Assembly: GCF_023744375.2 (NCBI RefSeq)
Contig: NZ_CP146284.1
Location: 2,356,001 to 2,420,000 of the forward strand
Origin: Parabacteroides sp. AD58
GTDB lineage: Bacteria > Bacteroidota > Bacteroidia > Bacteroidales > Tannerellaceae
Length of the DNA: 64,000 nucleotides
Reading direction: 5' to 3'
Below, in pieces: positions 48,301 to 55,785 of the stretch (position 1 is its first letter; every line of letters begins with the position of its first letter). The notes below the pieces were generated by a model, which was given only the letters and a program-made list of their open reading frames with translations, did not search any database and was not told the origin of the DNA. Position numbers and translations under genes: made by a program.

Positions 48301-48550
48301 CGGACAAGCAAAAATATTAAATGAAGTCGACATTCTGTTCGGAAAAGGTGAAGCCAAACGTCCTGACCGGGTTATGATCTATCCGGAGGAAGTTATCATC
48401 CTTGATTACAAGTTCGGAGGGAAAATCAGCCGGAATCACCAAACCCAAATGCGTAATTACATTCGTCTGATCCGGCAAATGGGATATAAAAATGTTTCCG
48501 GATACTTATGGTACATCACATTATCCCGCATTGAGCCGGTGAAAGCGTGA
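45332..48550 (+). CDS. UvrD/RecB-like helicase-nuclease (AddA-type)
   Basis: A 1072-residue superfamily 1 DNA helicase with a C-terminal nuclease region, resembling AddA/RecB subunits of double-strand-break repair. The Walker A loop is ASAGAGKTHQ (residues 7-16). Helicase motifs follow: LAVTFTNKATDEMKSRI, the Walker B box HYMIDEFQDTSGMQW, VGDVKQSIYRFRNSD, ILTVHKSKGLGFRAVIL and TLYVAFTRSKEELIV. Near the end, GTLMHEVLS and VIILDYKFGG give the His-Asp-Lys pattern of a RecB-type nuclease. An AddB-like partner is not encoded in this window. It ends 30 bp before the psd promoter. Confidence 0.9.
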   Translation: MLTIYRASAGAGKTHQLTGEYLLLLFSQPGAYRRILAVTFTNKATDEMKSRIVEELYHLASGEKSDYIPLLVSAYSLTEKEVRHQARKILIAILHDYSAFNISTIDRFFQQTMRAFTREIGLQGGYGIEMDQELVLTEAIDRLLSELDQPQNKELLGWLLRFGEEKIEEGGEWDLRKDITALGREVFKESYKAFSEEVAHDISDKNALETYKNALYGIIRSVEKEIQEIGEKGLAIMSQFGLSPTDFSGGNRSQMLYFSRWAAGEKKPPTPTFCKFADNLEACFTKKMDAGQKAIIGAAFENGLNDYVKKAITRFEQLTDYNTAREITRYYYTLGILTDISNKIAEYREEKNVMLIADTTELLNRVIAGSNAPFIYEKTGTHIDHYMIDEFQDTSGMQWANFRPLIEESLAHNRPNLIVGDVKQSIYRFRNSDWKLLDEQVARDFSADEIQEETLKDNWRSCRHIVEFNNALFTAAPYLLQTVYNEDLSQSSLNAEAQAAFSTRIMAAYQRSFQRVPLPFQDKDGHVRIEFVSEEEDSDWKENALNRLPAVLQQLQTNGYALKDIAILVRTNGEGAQVANYLLQYKEEHPDDGFNYDIISDEALYVNSSVAVRFFITILHHLKSPENQTWTQMLLFSYRILTSDWQRTDFTPAEKAEMKRLSTLPLYEMAEGLYRLFSPYISEKEQVFVLAFLDLITDYVQKENTDLGHFLNWWDESGIRKTIATPDGQNAIRILTVHKSKGLGFRAVILPFANWEIDHKPSKPVVLWCHPEKAPFNQLHLVPVRYSSSLGSTIFARDYFQEKLHAFIDNLNTLYVAFTRSKEELIVFSPRPKKVKDDGSLEKIGCIADLLWSCLQQSIPDTAEGEALVPLAASFDWANNLFEQGTWWKPEQKNADMKIQEFPLRKLHSISADNRLHLRLRGQNYFFDNPQRKQGTLMHEVLSIVRVADDIPAAVHRYQEQGVISREEEKQLNAQLQAYIKQPEVQRWYDGQAKILNEVDILFGKGEAKRPDRVMIYPEEVIILDYKFGGKISRNHQTQMRNYIRLIRQMGYKNVSGYLWYITLSRIEPVKA

Positions 48551-48555
48551 TTTTA

Positions 48556-48587
48556 TTTGGGATATTCCAAATAAATAAATACTTTTG
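48556..48587 (+). promoter_or_regulatory. psd-pssA promoter
   Basis: TTTG (48556-48559), 20 bp, then TACTTTTG (48580-48587) fits the Bacteroidetes promoter consensus well. The ATG of psd lies 33 bp downstream. The long reading frame of psd beginning at 48585 would start inside the -7 box, so the shorter start is preferred. Confidence 0.65.
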
Positions 48588-48620
48588 CATTCCATAACAA
48601 AAATAGATTCAGTTAGAAAA

Positions 48621-49292
48621 ATGAAGGTACACAGAGAAGGAACCGGTTTATTACTTACGTTATTTACAATATTCTTTATTGTAAATCTTACCTTGTACCA
48701 TACGGTTGGCAAGGGCGGTCTTTTCTATGTCGTTGCTTTCGTAACTACTGTTTTCTTTCTGCTGATATTAAATTTCTTCCGAAGTCCTTTCCGGCGTTTC
48801 CCCTACGACTCCGAAGGGCTGGTAATTGCTCCGGCCGACGGCACAATCGTCGCCATCGAAGAAGTGATGGAGAATGAAGTTCTGCATCGCAAATGCCTGC
48901 AGATTTCCGTCTTCATGTCTGTCTTCAATGTACATGCCAACTGGTTCCCTGTAAACGGAACGGTTAAATATGTTTCGCATAATAACGGACGTTTCATGGC
49001 GGCTTATCTACCTAAAAGCAGTACAGAAAATGAACGGTCTGCCGTTGTCATTACAACACGTAGTGGAGTAGAAGTCATGGCACGGCAAATTGCAGGAGCG
49101 TTGGCCCGTCGAATTGTTACATATGCCAAACCAGGCGACAAATGTCACGTAGATGAACAAATGGGTTTTATCAAGTTCGGTTCACGAGTTGACGTATATT
49201 TGCCTGTTGGAACAGAAGTCCTGGTAGAAATGGACCAGAAAGTAACGGGAAACCAAACGCCTATTGCGCGTTTGGGTAAATCAAACACCTAA
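48621..49292 (+). CDS. psd: Phosphatidylserine decarboxylase proenzyme
   Basis: Psd makes phosphatidylethanolamine from phosphatidylserine at the inner membrane, using a pyruvoyl group created by self-cleavage. The protein of about 223 residues is the short bacterial type. Two membrane-associated stretches lie at about 8-28 and 34-52. FRSPFRRFP, VIAPADGTIVAIEE and FMSVFNVHANWFPVNG follow. The self-cleavage site is FGS, between Gly187 and Ser188, close to the end. pssA starts 4 bp after the stop, giving a compact two-gene PE synthesis operon. Confidence 0.95.
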   Translation: MKVHREGTGLLLTLFTIFFIVNLTLYHTVGKGGLFYVVAFVTTVFFLLILNFFRSPFRRFPYDSEGLVIAPADGTIVAIEEVMENEVLHRKCLQISVFMSVFNVHANWFPVNGTVKYVSHNNGRFMAAYLPKSSTENERSAVVITTRSGVEVMARQIAGALARRIVTYAKPGDKCHVDEQMGFIKFGSRVDVYLPVGTEVLVEMDQKVTGNQTPIARLGKSNT

Positions 49293-49296
49293 AGAA

Positions 49297-50001
49297 ATGA
49301 GTCTAATCAAACACATTCCCAATACGATTACTTGCCTGAATTTATTTTCAGGGTGTATGTCTGTTGTAGCTGCTGCCAATGCCGATCTGCACACGGCATT
49401 CTTATGGATTGTATCGGCAGCTATATTCGACTTTATGGACGGTTTTGCGGCCCGTCTGCTGAAAGCCTATTCACCGATGGGTAAAGAACTGGATTCTCTC
49501 TCGGATGTGGTAAGCTTTGGCGTAGCTCCGGGAATGATTGTCTACGCTCTTTTTTCCCAAGCAGCAATGCAGTTACAATTACAAGGGAATTGGGCCGTAT
49601 TACTTCCGCTGTTTGCCTTTGTAATTCCTGTATTCTCAGGCTTACGGCTGGCGAAATTCAATATCGATGACCGGCAGACTTCTTCTTTCATCGGATTGCC
49701 CGTTCCGGCGCATGCTCTATTCTGGGGTTCACTCGCCTATTCTGTACAAGCCTGGCTGCCAACATACGCTTCCTGGCTGCTCTACGGAGGAATTATTCTG
49801 GCCTGTTTAACCTCTTATCTGCTAATTTCCGAAATTCCGATGTTCTCCATGAAGGTTAAGTCTGTTGCCTGGAAAGGGAACGAATACAGATACATCCTGC
49901 TCCTGGCCGCTATTTTATTTATCACGCTATGGGGATACTTAGGAGTGACAGGAGCAATTGTCCTTTATTTTATCTTGTCTCTTTTTAACAGGAATAAGTA
50001 A
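49297..50001 (+). CDS. pssA: CDP-diacylglycerol--serine O-phosphatidyltransferase
   Basis: PssA forms phosphatidylserine from CDP-diacylglycerol and serine, supplying Psd. The start MSLIKHIPNTITCLNLFSGC lies 4 bp after psd. The 234-residue protein has the CDP-alcohol phosphotransferase signature IFDFMDGFAARLLKAYSPMG followed by KELDSLSD, and several transmembrane helices. The NLFSG start and gene pairing distinguish it from PgsA. Confidence 0.95.
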   Translation: MSLIKHIPNTITCLNLFSGCMSVVAAANADLHTAFLWIVSAAIFDFMDGFAARLLKAYSPMGKELDSLSDVVSFGVAPGMIVYALFSQAAMQLQLQGNWAVLLPLFAFVIPVFSGLRLAKFNIDDRQTSSFIGLPVPAHALFWGSLAYSVQAWLPTYASWLLYGGIILACLTSYLLISEIPMFSMKVKSVAWKGNEYRYILLLAAILFITLWGYLGVTGAIVLYFILSLFNRNK

Positions 50002-50057
50002 ACCTCTGTTCGTGAGTATTTGTTTTCTGTTTGTGTACTTAATTCTATATAGTGTTT

Positions 50058-50369
50058 ATGTTTAAATTCTTATTTTTTATAGTGTTTCTTTTCTTTCTGC
50101 TCGTTTTCTTATTGGGCTTTTCCTTACTGCGCGGACTGAAAAGATTCTTATTTGGAGATGGCGGAAACCAAAGACAACAAACTTACCAACGAAGAACAAC
50201 CTCGCAATCTCAAAACCAAACGTATAGTTCTCGATCTCAAAACACATCGTCTTCCGATTCATACGTAAATGCTGAAGAAGTAGACAATGATCCGCCTCGT
50301 TATCGAAGACACCGGAAAGTCTACGGACGGGATGAAGGAGAATATGTGGATTATGAAGAAGTCAAATAA
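50058..50369 (+). CDS. DUF4834-family small membrane protein
   Basis: A 103-residue protein with one strongly hydrophobic N-terminal segment (FKFLFFIVFLFFLLVFLLGF), then a polar Gln/Ser/Arg-rich linker and an acidic end (GEYVDYEEVK). The shape matches the DUF4834 family of Bacteroidales. ATG at 50058 is preferred to GTG at 50052. Function unknown; probably an inner-membrane protein with a cytoplasmic tail. It follows pssA by 56 bp and precedes the TlpA-like lipoprotein gene. Confidence 0.75.
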   Translation: MFKFLFFIVFLFFLLVFLLGFSLLRGLKRFLFGDGGNQRQQTYQRRTTSQSQNQTYSSRSQNTSSSDSYVNAEEVDNDPPRYRRHRKVYGRDEGEYVDYEEVK

Positions 50370-50401
50370 CAATAAATAGAACTATACATAATCATAATAG
50401 C

Positions 50402-51568
50402 ATGAAAAAGTTGTTTTCTTTCATAGCTTGTTGCTTATTGGCAGCCTGTTCATCTCATCAACCGGGTGAGATTTCCGGTTCATTATCAGGAGTTGGAAGT
50501 GACACATTAATTGTTCATTCGTTCGTTATGAATCTGGCAAGTACCGAACGTCCGAAATTATACACAGATACCGTTCCATTAGTAAACGGAAAGTTTTCAT
50601 TGAACTTGGGAAATAGTACAGATTTAAGATATGTTCAAATTGGAGAATTTCCTTCCTCTAAATCCAATCCGGATGGAAGCAGACCTTCGGTGTCTATGGA
50701 AGTAATTCCTCTCGTTTTATTACCGGGAAAATCTGTAACGATTGAAGGCTCATTGCATAAATATAAATTAGGCGGCGCACCTTTCTATGAATCTTTGAAT
50801 GAGTTGAATACTAAAATGGAACCGATCGTTCAAAAGATGGATTCCTTGTATTCTGCATATCGCGAGAAAACGCAGGAAGGTGCTTCTCAAGAAGAAATTC
50901 AAAAGGTTGCAGCCCAAATTGAAAAAGGACAAAAAGATATCAAGGATACTTATATCCGTTTTATAAAAGATCATGCTGATCAGGATGTGTCTGTTTATTT
51001 ACTGACACATGGAGCTCTGAAAGATGATGAATTAAAGGAATTACTTGACTTGATTGCCGAACCAGTACGCAACGGCGTGATGGCACCCATGTATCAATCA
51101 ATCAAACAAGCGTACGAAAAACAGGAAGAACGTCGGAAAGCACAAGAAAAGATTAAAGAAGGTGCTCCTGCTCCCGAATTCACGCTGAAAGATATTCATG
51201 GAAAGGACTTCACTCTTTCTTCCCTGAAAGGCAAATATGTCATCCTGGACTTCTGGGGAAGTTGGTGCGGATGGTGCATCAAAGGTATTCCGGATCTGAA
51301 GCAAGTTTATGAGAAATATAAGGGTCAGCTGGAAATCGTAGGAATTGACTGCAATGATACAGAAGAGAAATGGAAAGCAGCCGTTGAGAAACATGCCTTA
51401 CCGTGGATTCATGTCCGCAACGAAGGTAATCCGGATGTAACTTTGCTTTACGGAATAGAAGGATTCCCAACCAAGATCATTTTGGATAAAGAGGGCAATA
51501 TCGTAAAAACGGTTGTAGGAGAAGATCCTGAGTTTTACAAGCACCTGGATGCTTTAATGAAAAAATAG
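50402..51568 (+). CDS. TlpA-like thioredoxin-fold lipoprotein with DUF4369-type N-terminal domain
   Basis: A 388-residue lipoprotein (signal ending LLAAC, lipidation Cys16). Residues of about 22-120 form a beta-rich domain like DUF4369 (GEISGSLSGVGSDTL, VTIEGSLHKYKL). A helical linker follows, then a thioredoxin/AhpC-TSA domain from about 255 (APEFTLKDIHGKDFTLSSLKG). The redox motif CGWC is at 289-292 within FWGSWCGWC, and EGFPTKIILDKEGNIV contains the cis-proline region. Such proteins likely reduce or exchange disulfides in the periplasm. Bacteroidetes genomes encode many paralogues; the partner is unknown. Confidence 0.9.
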   Translation: MKKLFSFIACCLLAACSSHQPGEISGSLSGVGSDTLIVHSFVMNLASTERPKLYTDTVPLVNGKFSLNLGNSTDLRYVQIGEFPSSKSNPDGSRPSVSMEVIPLVLLPGKSVTIEGSLHKYKLGGAPFYESLNELNTKMEPIVQKMDSLYSAYREKTQEGASQEEIQKVAAQIEKGQKDIKDTYIRFIKDHADQDVSVYLLTHGALKDDELKELLDLIAEPVRNGVMAPMYQSIKQAYEKQEERRKAQEKIKEGAPAPEFTLKDIHGKDFTLSSLKGKYVILDFWGSWCGWCIKGIPDLKQVYEKYKGQLEIVGIDCNDTEEKWKAAVEKHALPWIHVRNEGNPDVTLLYGIEGFPTKIILDKEGNIVKTVVGEDPEFYKHLDALMKK

Positions 51569-51609
51569 GATAAAAAAAGAACTCTAGAAAACGATAATAA
51601 GCAATCGAG

Positions 51610-51665
51610 GAGAAGCCGGCGTATGTTTGTCAATTTACGCCGGCTTCTCTTGAAAATACGCCGGC
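51610..51665. repeat. GCCGGC-containing inverted and direct repeats between convergent genes
   Basis: A 14-bp perfect inverted repeat, GAGAAGCCGGCGTA (51610-51623) with its complement at 51636-51649, surrounds a 12-bp loop. A further TACGCCGGCT copy follows at 51657-51666, 21 bp downstream of the second arm. The hairpin could end transcription from both tlpA and tadA, but it lacks a strong T-run. Confidence 0.6.
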
Positions 51666-51680
51666 TATTCGGAGAAAGAC

Positions 51681-52127
51681 TTACTTCCTTTTCCCTTGGA
51701 AGAAACGCCTCATTTCTTCCGCGCATTCTTCTTCCAGAATACCTTTCTTGACAACAGCTTTTGGATGAAAAGCCTGCGGTGCAAACCGGCTATATCCGCG
51801 TTTCTCATCCGATGCTCCATATACTATCGTCGACAATTGCGACCAGCCGATTGCTCCAGCACACATAATACAAGGTTCGACAGTCACATATAAGGTGCAA
51901 CCCGTCAGATATTTTGCTCCCAACACATTGGTGGCTGCTGTAATGGCTAGCATTTCGGCATGTGCCGTAACATCATTCAAGCGCTCTGTCTGATTGTGTG
52001 CCCGAGCTATGATTTTTCCCTGGCAAGTAATGACGGCACCTACCGGAATCTCTCCTTCCTCGGCAGCTGCCTGCGCTTCCTGAAGTGCCTGCTTCATAAA
52101 ATAGGTATCATCATAAGGATTGATCAT
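51681..52127 (-). CDS. tadA: tRNA adenosine(34) deaminase TadA
   Basis: TadA converts adenosine 34 to inosine in the anticodon of tRNA-Arg. The 148-residue protein has the zinc deaminase motifs HAE (His56, catalytic Glu58) in VTAHAEMLAI and PCIMC (Cys86, Cys89) in VEPCIMCAGAI. The start resembles family members (FMKQALQEAQAAAEEGEIPVGAV). Other nucleoside deaminases share these motifs, but the overall sequence fits TadA. Its start overlaps the upstream small gene by 4 bp. Confidence 0.92.
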   Translation of the reverse strand: MINPYDDTYFMKQALQEAQAAAEEGEIPVGAVITCQGKIIARAHNQTERLNDVTAHAEMLAITAATNVLGAKYLTGCTLYVTVEPCIMCAGAIGWSQLSTIVYGASDEKRGYSRFAPQAFHPKAVVKKGILEEECAEEMRRFFQGKRK

Positions 52128-52351
52128 CTTCTCATTTCATTTTCATTAAACAATGTCGGATAATCTTCTTCCAGTGTACGTAAAATATGAGACAAAATTG
52201 TCTCCCGATACCACCGTGATTTATTTTCTATCTGGTATTTATCAAGATAACGCAGCACGGTTTTATACTCATCATCATTGAGCATAAACGTAATCTTATG
52301 AATCCTGGGGTGATTCGGCTGTGCCACTGAATATTTCTTTGTCCGTTTCAT
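52124..52351 (-). CDS. Small conserved protein, possibly ribbon-helix-helix
   Basis: A 75-residue basic protein from MKRTKKYSVAQ. A short beta-prone stretch (HKITFMLND) followed by two helices (EYKTVLRYLDKYQI and SRWYRETILSHILRTLEEDYP) suggests a ribbon-helix-helix-like DNA-binding fold, but no family is certain. A consensus -7 box ends only 4 bp before the ATG, so the mRNA may be leaderless; a longer reading frame to 52384 would run through that promoter. It overlaps tadA by 4 bp and is likely translated together with it. Confidence 0.75.
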   Translation of the reverse strand: MKRTKKYSVAQPNHPRIHKITFMLNDDEYKTVLRYLDKYQIENKSRWYRETILSHILRTLEEDYPTLFNENEMRR

Positions 52352-52355
52352 GCTG

Positions 52356-52363
52356 CAAAAGTA
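52356..52363 (-). promoter_or_regulatory. -7 element for the small protein-tadA operon
   Basis: Minus-strand TACTTTTG is an exact match, ending 4 bp before the ATG at 52351. Transcription would start at or next to the start codon. The opposite promoter for yraN lies 33 bp away. Confidence 0.55.
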
Positions 52364-52396
52364 CAAGGCTTCGTGGAAATACAAAAGAATAATCTG

Positions 52397-52404
52397 TATA
52401 TTTG
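52397..52404 (+). promoter_or_regulatory. yraN -7 promoter element
   Basis: TATATTTG matches TAnnTTTG exactly and ends 13 bp before the chosen yraN ATG at 52418, giving a very short leader. Confidence 0.55.
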
Positions 52405-52417
52405 CGAAAAACCGATT

Positions 52418-52786
52418 ATGGCAGAAAGAAATAATACAGGAAAAGAAGGCGAATCGGAAGCTCGTGCCTATCTGGAAAAGCTAGGATATCAGATTCTACA
52501 TACCAACTGGCATTTTCATCACTACGAACTGGACCTTGTGGCTGTTTACGACGGAGAATTAATTGTAGTAGAAGTTAAGACCCGTTCCGTCGGTTGCCTT
52601 TTGCCTCCCGAAGAAGCTGTCGACCGCAAGAAAATCAGACGCATCGTTGCGGCTACAGATGCTTATATCCGGTATTTCAATTATCGTCTTCCCGTTCGCT
52701 TCGATATTATTACAATGCAGAAAGAAAACGGACGCTACTCGGTCCAAGAGCATATCGAAGATGCCTTTTATGCCCCAATACACTGA
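52418..52786 (+). CDS. yraN: UPF0102 / YraN-family nuclease-fold protein
   Basis: A 122-residue protein of the UPF0102 family, which has a Holliday-junction-resolvase/restriction-endonuclease-like fold. From MAERNNTGKEGESEARAYLEKLGY it shows the family start, then NWHFHHYELDLVAVYDGELIVVEVKTR with the E-x-D ... VEVK nuclease-like pattern, and AVDRKKIRRIVAATDAYI. The role is not established; DNA repair or processing is suggested by fold only. The start was set by the promoter at 52397-52404; a longer frame from 52373 would begin upstream of it. Confidence 0.9.
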   Translation: MAERNNTGKEGESEARAYLEKLGYQILHTNWHFHHYELDLVAVYDGELIVVEVKTRSVGCLLPPEEAVDRKKIRRIVAATDAYIRYFNYRLPVRFDIITMQKENGRYSVQEHIEDAFYAPIH

Positions 52787-52838
52787 ACTTATTTCGGGAA
52801 CAAGGCATGTTTATCCTAAAATCCCGTAGTAAATTAAT

Positions 52839-52926
52839 TGTTTGACAGCTGTGGTAAAGCTTTATCATATATGTGGTAAAGCTTTTTGACAGATATGAAA
52901 AAGCTTTTCGACAACTGTGCTAAAGC
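52839..52926. repeat. Dyad array B (four 22-bp units, different sequence family)
   Basis: Four contiguous 22-bp units lie at 52839-52860, 52861-52882, 52883-52904 and 52905-52926. Each ends AAAGC, and units 2-4 begin TTT, so unit junctions read AAAGCTTT. Each unit contains a small dyad near ACA-N2-TGTG. Unit length and number equal those of family A arrays at 42-142, 25745-25844 and 37255-37356, but the sequence is unrelated apart from the dyad layout. It lies between yraN and the TonB receptor gene. Confidence 0.8.
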
Positions 52927-53087
52927 TACTTTCTAACGGATTTTTTATATTTCTCCCCCAAAATATCGGACAGCAAATAAAAAATAATTTCATAGAACCG
53001 TACCCGATTGCCTGTTTCGGTTGTCATATAGATAAAAAGTCAAGCATGCACGACCTAACTTATGTAGAACAACAAACACGAAAAAGA
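52927..53087. other. Leader region before the TonB receptor gene
   Basis: AT-rich DNA with no clear promoter match. The open frame extends through it (from 52917), and an alternative receptor start, MHDLTYVEQQ at 53046, falls here. Confidence 0.4.
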
Positions 53088-55673
53088 ATGAAACAACTTG
53101 AAATACACAGCTGGGTACGGAGTATCCTTTGCATCGCACTCTTTTTATCCTGGATTCCGTTCCTGCAGGCACAGGAAAAACGACTGATTGACCTGGAACT
53201 GAACGAAGTTCCATTGTCAACAGCCTTACGCCAGCTGGAACGTGAAGGAGGAAAGAATATCTTGTTCGTCAATGATGAAGTAGAAGCTTACCGGGTAACG
53301 GTCCGTATCCAAAAGCAGCCATTGGCGGAAGCTATCCGGTTCGTATTGAAAGACAAGCCGTTTATCTGCCTGGAACGGCAGGATTATTTCGTTGTACAAC
53401 GGATGGATAAAAACAAGAAAGTAGAATATATCCAGGGAAAGGTTGTCAACGAACAAGGGCAACCTATTCCGTATGCCAATGTACTGGTCTTACATGCCGG
53501 AGATTCTACCTTTGTAAACGGTTGCGTTACGGAAGACGACGGAACATTTCTCCTACCCGATCCGTACGCCGATCATTATTTATTGCGGGTAACGTATGTA
53601 GGTTATCAGTCCCAAACGGTTACTTGCTTGGCAGAGAATTATCTGCAGATGCAGCCGCAAGAGAACCAACTGAAAGAAGTCACCGTAACGGCAACCCGCC
53701 CACTGGTAGAAAGGAAGAACGGAGCTTATCTGACACATATCACCGGCACACCGCTTTCATTGATGGGTTCAGCAGCAGATATGATCGCACATCTGCCTTT
53801 CGTGACGGGATCAGACGGGAATTATTCGGTCATCGGACGAGGTACGCCTGAGATTTATATCAACGGACGAAAGGTGCGTGACACCTCTGAGCTTTCACGT
53901 TTACAAGCCAATGAAATCCTTTCGGCAGAAATCATTACCACTCCCGGCGCCCGGTATGCGTCAGATGTCAAGGCGGTTATCCGAATCCGCACCATCCGTC
54001 AGCGCGGACAAGGACTCAGCGGTAGCTTTTATGCGGATTATAACCAAGGCCATGCAGGAAAAGGAAACGAAGGCATCACTTTGAATTACCGAACCGGCGG
54101 ACTGGACATCTTTGCCAAGACTTATTTTCAGGAATCTAATTCGTATAGTACCAACCAAACTATCACCCAAATGCAGACATCTTCTCTTTGGGAAAGCCAT
54201 TCGGATCAAAAAACGACCGGACGCAATAACTACTTCAACGGGGAAATCGGATTGAATTACGAACTGAACGAGAATCAGTCTCTAGGAGTACGATATGCAC
54301 CGGAACAGAACATCGGCGAATATCAGAACACCTCTATCAGTTCCACCGATATGTATCGGGACGGCGTATTGGTTGACCAACTGGAATCGGATGCCCGTAA
54401 TACCGGAAAGAAAGGATTGGAACATGCGGTCAATGCTTATTATACCGGGACTTTCGGGAAATGGGATATCGACTTCAATGCCGATTTCTACCAAGGGAGA
54501 AACCGAAACGAACAGATTGTCCTCAACAATGGTGAAACAGATGCCACTTCGACCAACCGGATCAAGAATCGTCTGGTTGCCGCCAAGCTGATCGCCACCA
54601 CATCCGTATGGAAAGGAAATCTCTCCTTTGGAACAGAAGAAACCTGGACCGACCGCCGCGACCGTTTTGAGCAAGACGGCTTCTCGGCCGATGCCGACGA
54701 CCATATCCAGCAAACCATTGCTTCTGCCTTTGCTGATTATTCCTTGGAATTAGGAACATTCAGTCTGCAAGCCGGATTACGGTATGAATACCAAAAGACG
54801 CATTATTACGAAGCAGGTATCTTTCAGCCCTCACAAAGTCCGGACTATCATCATGTCTTGCCGGTGATTTCTGTTTCCTATCGAAAAGGCGACTGGAATG
54901 CCGGTTTAGGCTTCAAGCTAAACAAAATCAATCCGGATTATACTATGCTATCAAGTGCCATTTCTTATATCAACAAGTATCAATACAGCAACGGTAATCC
55001 GCATCTGGTTCCGCAAATACATCGGAACCTTTCCTTAGATGGCGGCTGGAAATGGATCAATATCTCCCTATTTTATGATCATACGTTGGATATGTACACC
55101 TCATACCTCAAGCCTTACCATGATGAAACCCATCCGGGCGTTTCTCTTCATACAAAAGCAAGTATTCCACATACCTATGCATATGGTGGAGGAATCTACG
55201 CCAGTCCTAAAATCGGTTGTTGGCAACCCAACATCAGTGCTGATGTTTTCTGGTTTCACTCGGATGCACGTTCGTTAGGAATCGAGCAGTATTGGAACGA
55301 GCCTCAGTTTAGTTTCCGACTCGACAATAACTTCTTGCTGCCTCAAGGCTGGTATATCAACCTGACTGGAAGTATCAATACACAAGCTAGGCAGAGTTAC
55401 GCCATCTTCAACCGGCAAGGAAGAGTGGATCTCCGCATCTCCAAAACATTCCTGCCGGACCAAAGTTTACAAATATCATTAGCAGGATATGACCTGTTCC
55501 GCACGGCCAAACGTACTCGTTTCGAACATATCTATGGAGACCGAACAAACACGTATGCCGACGGTTACATGGACAGCCAACGCATCGGAGTACGTGTCAG
55601 CTATAAATTCAATGCGACTAAGAGCAAGTACAAAGGTTCAGGAGCCGGACAAAGCGAGAAGAGCCGATTATAG
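53088..55673 (+). CDS. TonB-dependent receptor with STN signalling domain
   Basis: An outer-membrane receptor of about 861 residues from MKQLEIHSWVRSI, with a signal peptide ending LQAQ. An STN-type domain of about 70 residues follows (LELNEVPLSTALRQLEREGG ... LKDKPFICLERQDYFVVQ). It is the part that in FecA-like systems contacts the anti-sigma factor. Next come a carboxypeptidase-regulatory-like domain (GKVVNEQGQPIPYANVLVL) and a plug (KEVTVTATRPLVE, GRGTPEIYINGRKVRD). The large beta-barrel resembles the outer-membrane beta-barrel family proteins of Bacteroidetes. ECF sigma and FecR genes follow directly, so this is probably the sensor of a cell-surface signalling system. Ligand unknown. MHDLTYVEQQ at 53046 is an alternative start. 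Confidence 0.85.
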   Translation: MKQLEIHSWVRSILCIALFLSWIPFLQAQEKRLIDLELNEVPLSTALRQLEREGGKNILFVNDEVEAYRVTVRIQKQPLAEAIRFVLKDKPFICLERQDYFVVQRMDKNKKVEYIQGKVVNEQGQPIPYANVLVLHAGDSTFVNGCVTEDDGTFLLPDPYADHYLLRVTYVGYQSQTVTCLAENYLQMQPQENQLKEVTVTATRPLVERKNGAYLTHITGTPLSLMGSAADMIAHLPFVTGSDGNYSVIGRGTPEIYINGRKVRDTSELSRLQANEILSAEIITTPGARYASDVKAVIRIRTIRQRGQGLSGSFYADYNQGHAGKGNEGITLNYRTGGLDIFAKTYFQESNSYSTNQTITQMQTSSLWESHSDQKTTGRNNYFNGEIGLNYELNENQSLGVRYAPEQNIGEYQNTSISSTDMYRDGVLVDQLESDARNTGKKGLEHAVNAYYTGTFGKWDIDFNADFYQGRNRNEQIVLNNGETDATSTNRIKNRLVAAKLIATTSVWKGNLSFGTEETWTDRRDRFEQDGFSADADDHIQQTIASAFADYSLELGTFSLQAGLRYEYQKTHYYEAGIFQPSQSPDYHHVLPVISVSYRKGDWNAGLGFKLNKINPDYTMLSSAISYINKYQYSNGNPHLVPQIHRNLSLDGGWKWINISLFYDHTLDMYTSYLKPYHDETHPGVSLHTKASIPHTYAYGGGIYASPKIGCWQPNISADVFWFHSDARSLGIEQYWNEPQFSFRLDNNFLLPQGWYINLTGSINTQARQSYAIFNRQGRVDLRISKTFLPDQSLQISLAGYDLFRTAKRTRFEHIYGDRTNTYADGYMDSQRIGVRVSYKFNATKSKYKGSGAGQSEKSRL

Positions 55674-55674
55674 G

Positions 55675-55742
55675 TTACAAGTTGACAAGGACTTGGTTAC
55701 TTGAGAAAACCTTGTTAACTCGTTACCTTGTCAACTCGTCAA
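55675..55742. repeat. Long imperfect palindrome between receptor and sigma genes
   Basis: A 10-bp perfect inverted repeat, GTTGACAAGG (55681-55690) and CCTTGTCAAC (55726-55735), lies inside a longer imperfect one (GTTACAAG... to ...CTCGTCAAC). The inner bases also pair partly (GGTTACTTG with variants of the same word). It lacks a T-run. It may be a terminator, an attenuator or a dispersed palindromic repeat. Confidence 0.6.
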
Positions 55743-55753
55743 CTAAAAAACGC

Positions 55754-55761
55754 TACCTTTG
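55754..55761 (+). promoter_or_regulatory. Sigma/anti-sigma -7 promoter element
   Basis: TACCTTTG matches TAnnTTTG exactly, 24 bp before the ECF sigma start, suggesting that the sigma-fecR pair has a promoter of its own. Confidence 0.5.
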
Positions 55762-55785
55762 CCGCCGGACAGAAAACGAATGTGA

